DNA from: Nemopilema nomurai
Lineage: Eukaryota; Cnidaria; Scyphozoa; Rhizostomeae; Rhizostomatidae
Length of the DNA stretch: 64,000 nt
Direction of reading: 5' to 3'
Assembly (NCBI GenBank): GCA_003864495.1
Contig: ML133373.1
Coordinates: forward strand, 744,001 to 808,000
Below, one piece after another: positions 62,101 through 64,000 of this stretch (position 1 is its first letter; every line of letters starts with the position of its first letter). Below the pieces are notes generated by a model. It was given only the letters and a program-made list of their open reading frames with translations. It ran no database searches and was not told where the DNA came from. The position numbers were made by a program, and so were the translations under genes.

Positions 62101-63976
62101 ACCTCAATTCAGTGAAGTGGAGCTTGGCACTGGATGCAAGAGTTTTAATTTTCTAGCAGCTAAGGCATTCAATTCACGCAAAATGTTTTCACAAGGACCT
62201 TTCAAATGAGCTCTGCAATATTTTGATTAGTATACACGAAGAAGCCTTTAACTTAGAGTGAATCTAAAGAGCCATTTCAAGTTGGCCGGAAACAGGCGTG
62301 TACCTATCAACAATAGGAAATTAGTGGCAGATTGAATCCTGGGAAATTGAAATTGTTAAACAAATGGCCAGAAAATAAATAAATTGAATCCTATGGTTCG
62401 TCTGCTTTCTTTCCGTTTTGTTTCTCTTTTTACTTCACTCTTTCCATTAATCCCCTCCCCAAAGTTCTTTTGTTGAAAAGAAATCCTCTAGCATGCCAAG
62501 TTGTTACAGATAGTTCAAAGTAAGAATGGTTTCTTGGAAACACGTGACAACAATTTCGATGCAGCGTGAAAACGAGACAGGATCGAAAAGAGGCGAGGTA
62601 CCTGACTGAAGGCATTCGACCGGCATGGTGAACTGACCAATGAACCCATCGCCAATGAAGTCGTCATCCAGGACCACGAATCGAATCAGAGCAAGCTCCG
62701 GTAGGTTGACATGAAACTCAAATGTTTCGTCAAAAACTGGGCTGAAACCTGAAAATTCATTGCATTTCAGAAATAAAAAAGATAAAGATAAAAAGATAAA
62801 AGAAAGCAAAGCAACATTGAGAAGGAATCACAAAAGAGATTCGCCATTTAGATCACTTAGAGTCACTGAATAATACTACATGATGAACTCTTGCGTCGTG
62901 ACAACATGCATTTAAAAACGAAATAAGATGACGCAAACCCTGGCGAAAACGAGGAACTGCGCACACTAAGTGAGGCCACAGGGTTTTCAACTGTTTTGTG
63001 GTACAATGCTTAACGATCGCGAGAAACAGCAAAACATGGCGTTAGCATACTAAAAACCATGTTCCCGCTGTTTCTCGAAGAATACAGGTTTTCTTGGAAT
63101 CAATAAATATGCAGACATCATGAGGGCCTTGAAAGGTCTCGAGGTACCAAAAATTGAAATCTGAAGGAAGTTGGAAGTATCCTAAGGGTGAAAAAGTTCA
63201 TATTGACAGCCTTATTCTGCCTTGGCTATTTTCTGTGCTTATTCGCGAGCAAGGAAATCGTACCATTGTGCGGAACAGTTCTCGTCTTGAAAGTCTTAGA
63301 ATCAGCCGGAATGCCGTGTATTTCTATGACAATGAATGGATCAACGTCCTGGAAAAAACAAACGAAACAATGAAACAAATGAAACCAGCTCTATGAATAT
63401 ATATTTGAGGATGTCCCTTGCGTAAAATCACCATTGAATGGTACAGAGAGAAATGATGTTAATAAAATTATTGTGAATGCGCAAAAAGACGAAGCAGCTA
63501 AAGTTGATTCTGAGAAGGATCTAACCAATTTGCACTAAAACCTTTCAGATTTGTATTGACGGATTCCGTCTGCCTAAAACCCACATCATTGCTTACAAAG
63601 GAACAGTAAAGGGGAATAGGGCTCCTTGTTGGGGGCCAATTTAATTCAACTTGCAGGGGAAATACTTAAAAACATTCGTGACAAAACACTTTATTACACA
63701 AAACAACGAGAAACGCCAAACACTCAAATTTGGCCAAGCCTTGAAGTAATATGAATATTAAGCTTTTGCCTTAAATCGAAATACTGTATAAGCATGGATA
63801 GTCTCTCACCCAAGATTTAAAGCCACAAAATTGGGTCAATAATCAATAGGTTTTAATAATTCACGGTTTGCCAAGGCTACGGCTCCAATTTACATGAAAG
63901 ACCAAACATGAAAGCAACGTACATCCCCCTTTGCAGTCGATCCTTTTGGCTTTGGGAACTGGTGCCCGCTGATAAC
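56112..63976 (-). CDS. PLCL/PRIP-type phospholipase C-related protein, 3' half
   Basis: Twelve exons, all in phase: 63976-63923, 63348-63264, 62748-62602, 60522-60428, 59829-59779, 59506-59435, 58880-58770, 58143-58075, 57542-57453, 56872-56816, 56620-56525, 56168-56112. They encode the last 327 residues. The C2 domain comes first ([70 protein letters not shown]). Then come the C-terminal segments typical of PLCL1/2: [76 protein letters not shown] and [12 protein letters not shown] before the stop. Vertebrate PRIPs are catalytically dead and bind InsP3, GABA-A receptor partners and phosphatases. The PH, EF-hand and X/Y regions lie right of the window, so catalytic status cannot be judged. The loop after LFVNVLITK is shorter than in vertebrates. 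C-terminal alignment is strong over every exon. Confidence 0.9.
56995..57121. repeat. G-rich 60-66-bp tandem duplication
   Basis: Two copies, 56995-57060 and 57061-57120, share GAGAGCG, a long G run, GGTTGGTTGGTTTGCGTACG and GGTGGTTTAGGG. They lie in the intron between exons 57542-57453 and 56872-56816. The strand asymmetry, with many GG and GGG runs on plus, could allow G-quadruplex formation. Confidence 0.8.
58926..59283. repeat. Minisatellite of 50-56-bp units, about 7 copies
   Basis: Seven diverged units, each with GCAGCAAATGGACAAAACAA or GCCAGCAAATGGACAAAGCA, then CCATACAT or CCATATAT, then GAGGCTTCGATTGAAAA or a variant. They fill most of the PLCL-type intron between exons 59506-59435 and 58880-58770. 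The array gives repetitive antisense frames, which are not genes. Confidence 0.9.
60602..60775. repeat. Diverged tandem duplication of about 90 bp
   Basis: Two copies, about 60602-60690 and 60695-60775, share ACACAAGAT, GGGGCTTACCCCTTTCTAC or GGGGCATGCCCCTTTCTAC, and AAGAGG. They lie in the intron between exons 62748-62602 and 60522-60428. Each contains a small palindrome (GGGG..CCCC). Confidence 0.6.
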
Positions 63977-64000
63977 CTAGGCAGAAGATTAGAGCTTATC

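Overview
This is an intron-rich, AT-rich animal genomic window. I infer an anthozoan cnidarian (sea anemone or coral). Supporting points are many short exons with clean GT..AG borders, a metazoan phosphonopyruvate decarboxylase (2-aminoethylphosphonate is a classic sea-anemone compound), and a death-domain/STAND/TPR receptor of the kind abundant in cnidarians. The species cannot be named from sequence alone. Gene models were built by hand: I matched translated segments to families, placed splice sites, and required every exon junction to keep phase. No database search was run.

Layout, left to right. 75-426 (-): two exons of a RhoGAP-domain gene, FAM13-like, running off the left edge. 7556-18554 (-): a secreted animal heme peroxidase in 17 exons, with an unrecognised N-terminal region. 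19544-27958 (-): glyoxylate/hydroxypyruvate reductase (GRHPR) in 12 exon positions, one of which exists as two tandem alternative copies. 28714-34084 (+): a four-exon Death/NB-ARC-like/winged-helix/TPR protein, head to head with GRHPR. 36406-42570 (-): phosphonopyruvate decarboxylase in nine exons with a presequence-like N-terminus. 50550-52730 (+): a KIF17/OSM-3-like kinesin whose motor lies in one long GC-rich exon. 56112-63976 (-): the 3' half (C2 domain plus C-terminal helical region) of a PLCL/PRIP-type phospholipase C-related protein, running off the right edge.

The genes do not form an operon or an obvious pathway. GRHPR and the death-domain gene may share a promoter region of about 0.75 kb. 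The remaining sequence is introns, intergenic DNA, several tandem repeats (25-54 bp units) and one MITE-like element with TA target duplication in intron 1 of the death-domain gene. The points most worth a second look are the phase-locked alternative exon pair in GRHPR, the Death-STAND-TPR receptor, the animal phosphonopyruvate decarboxylase, and the odd N-terminal half and micro-intron of the peroxidase. I saw no rRNA or CRISPR array, and I could not make a reliable tRNA search.
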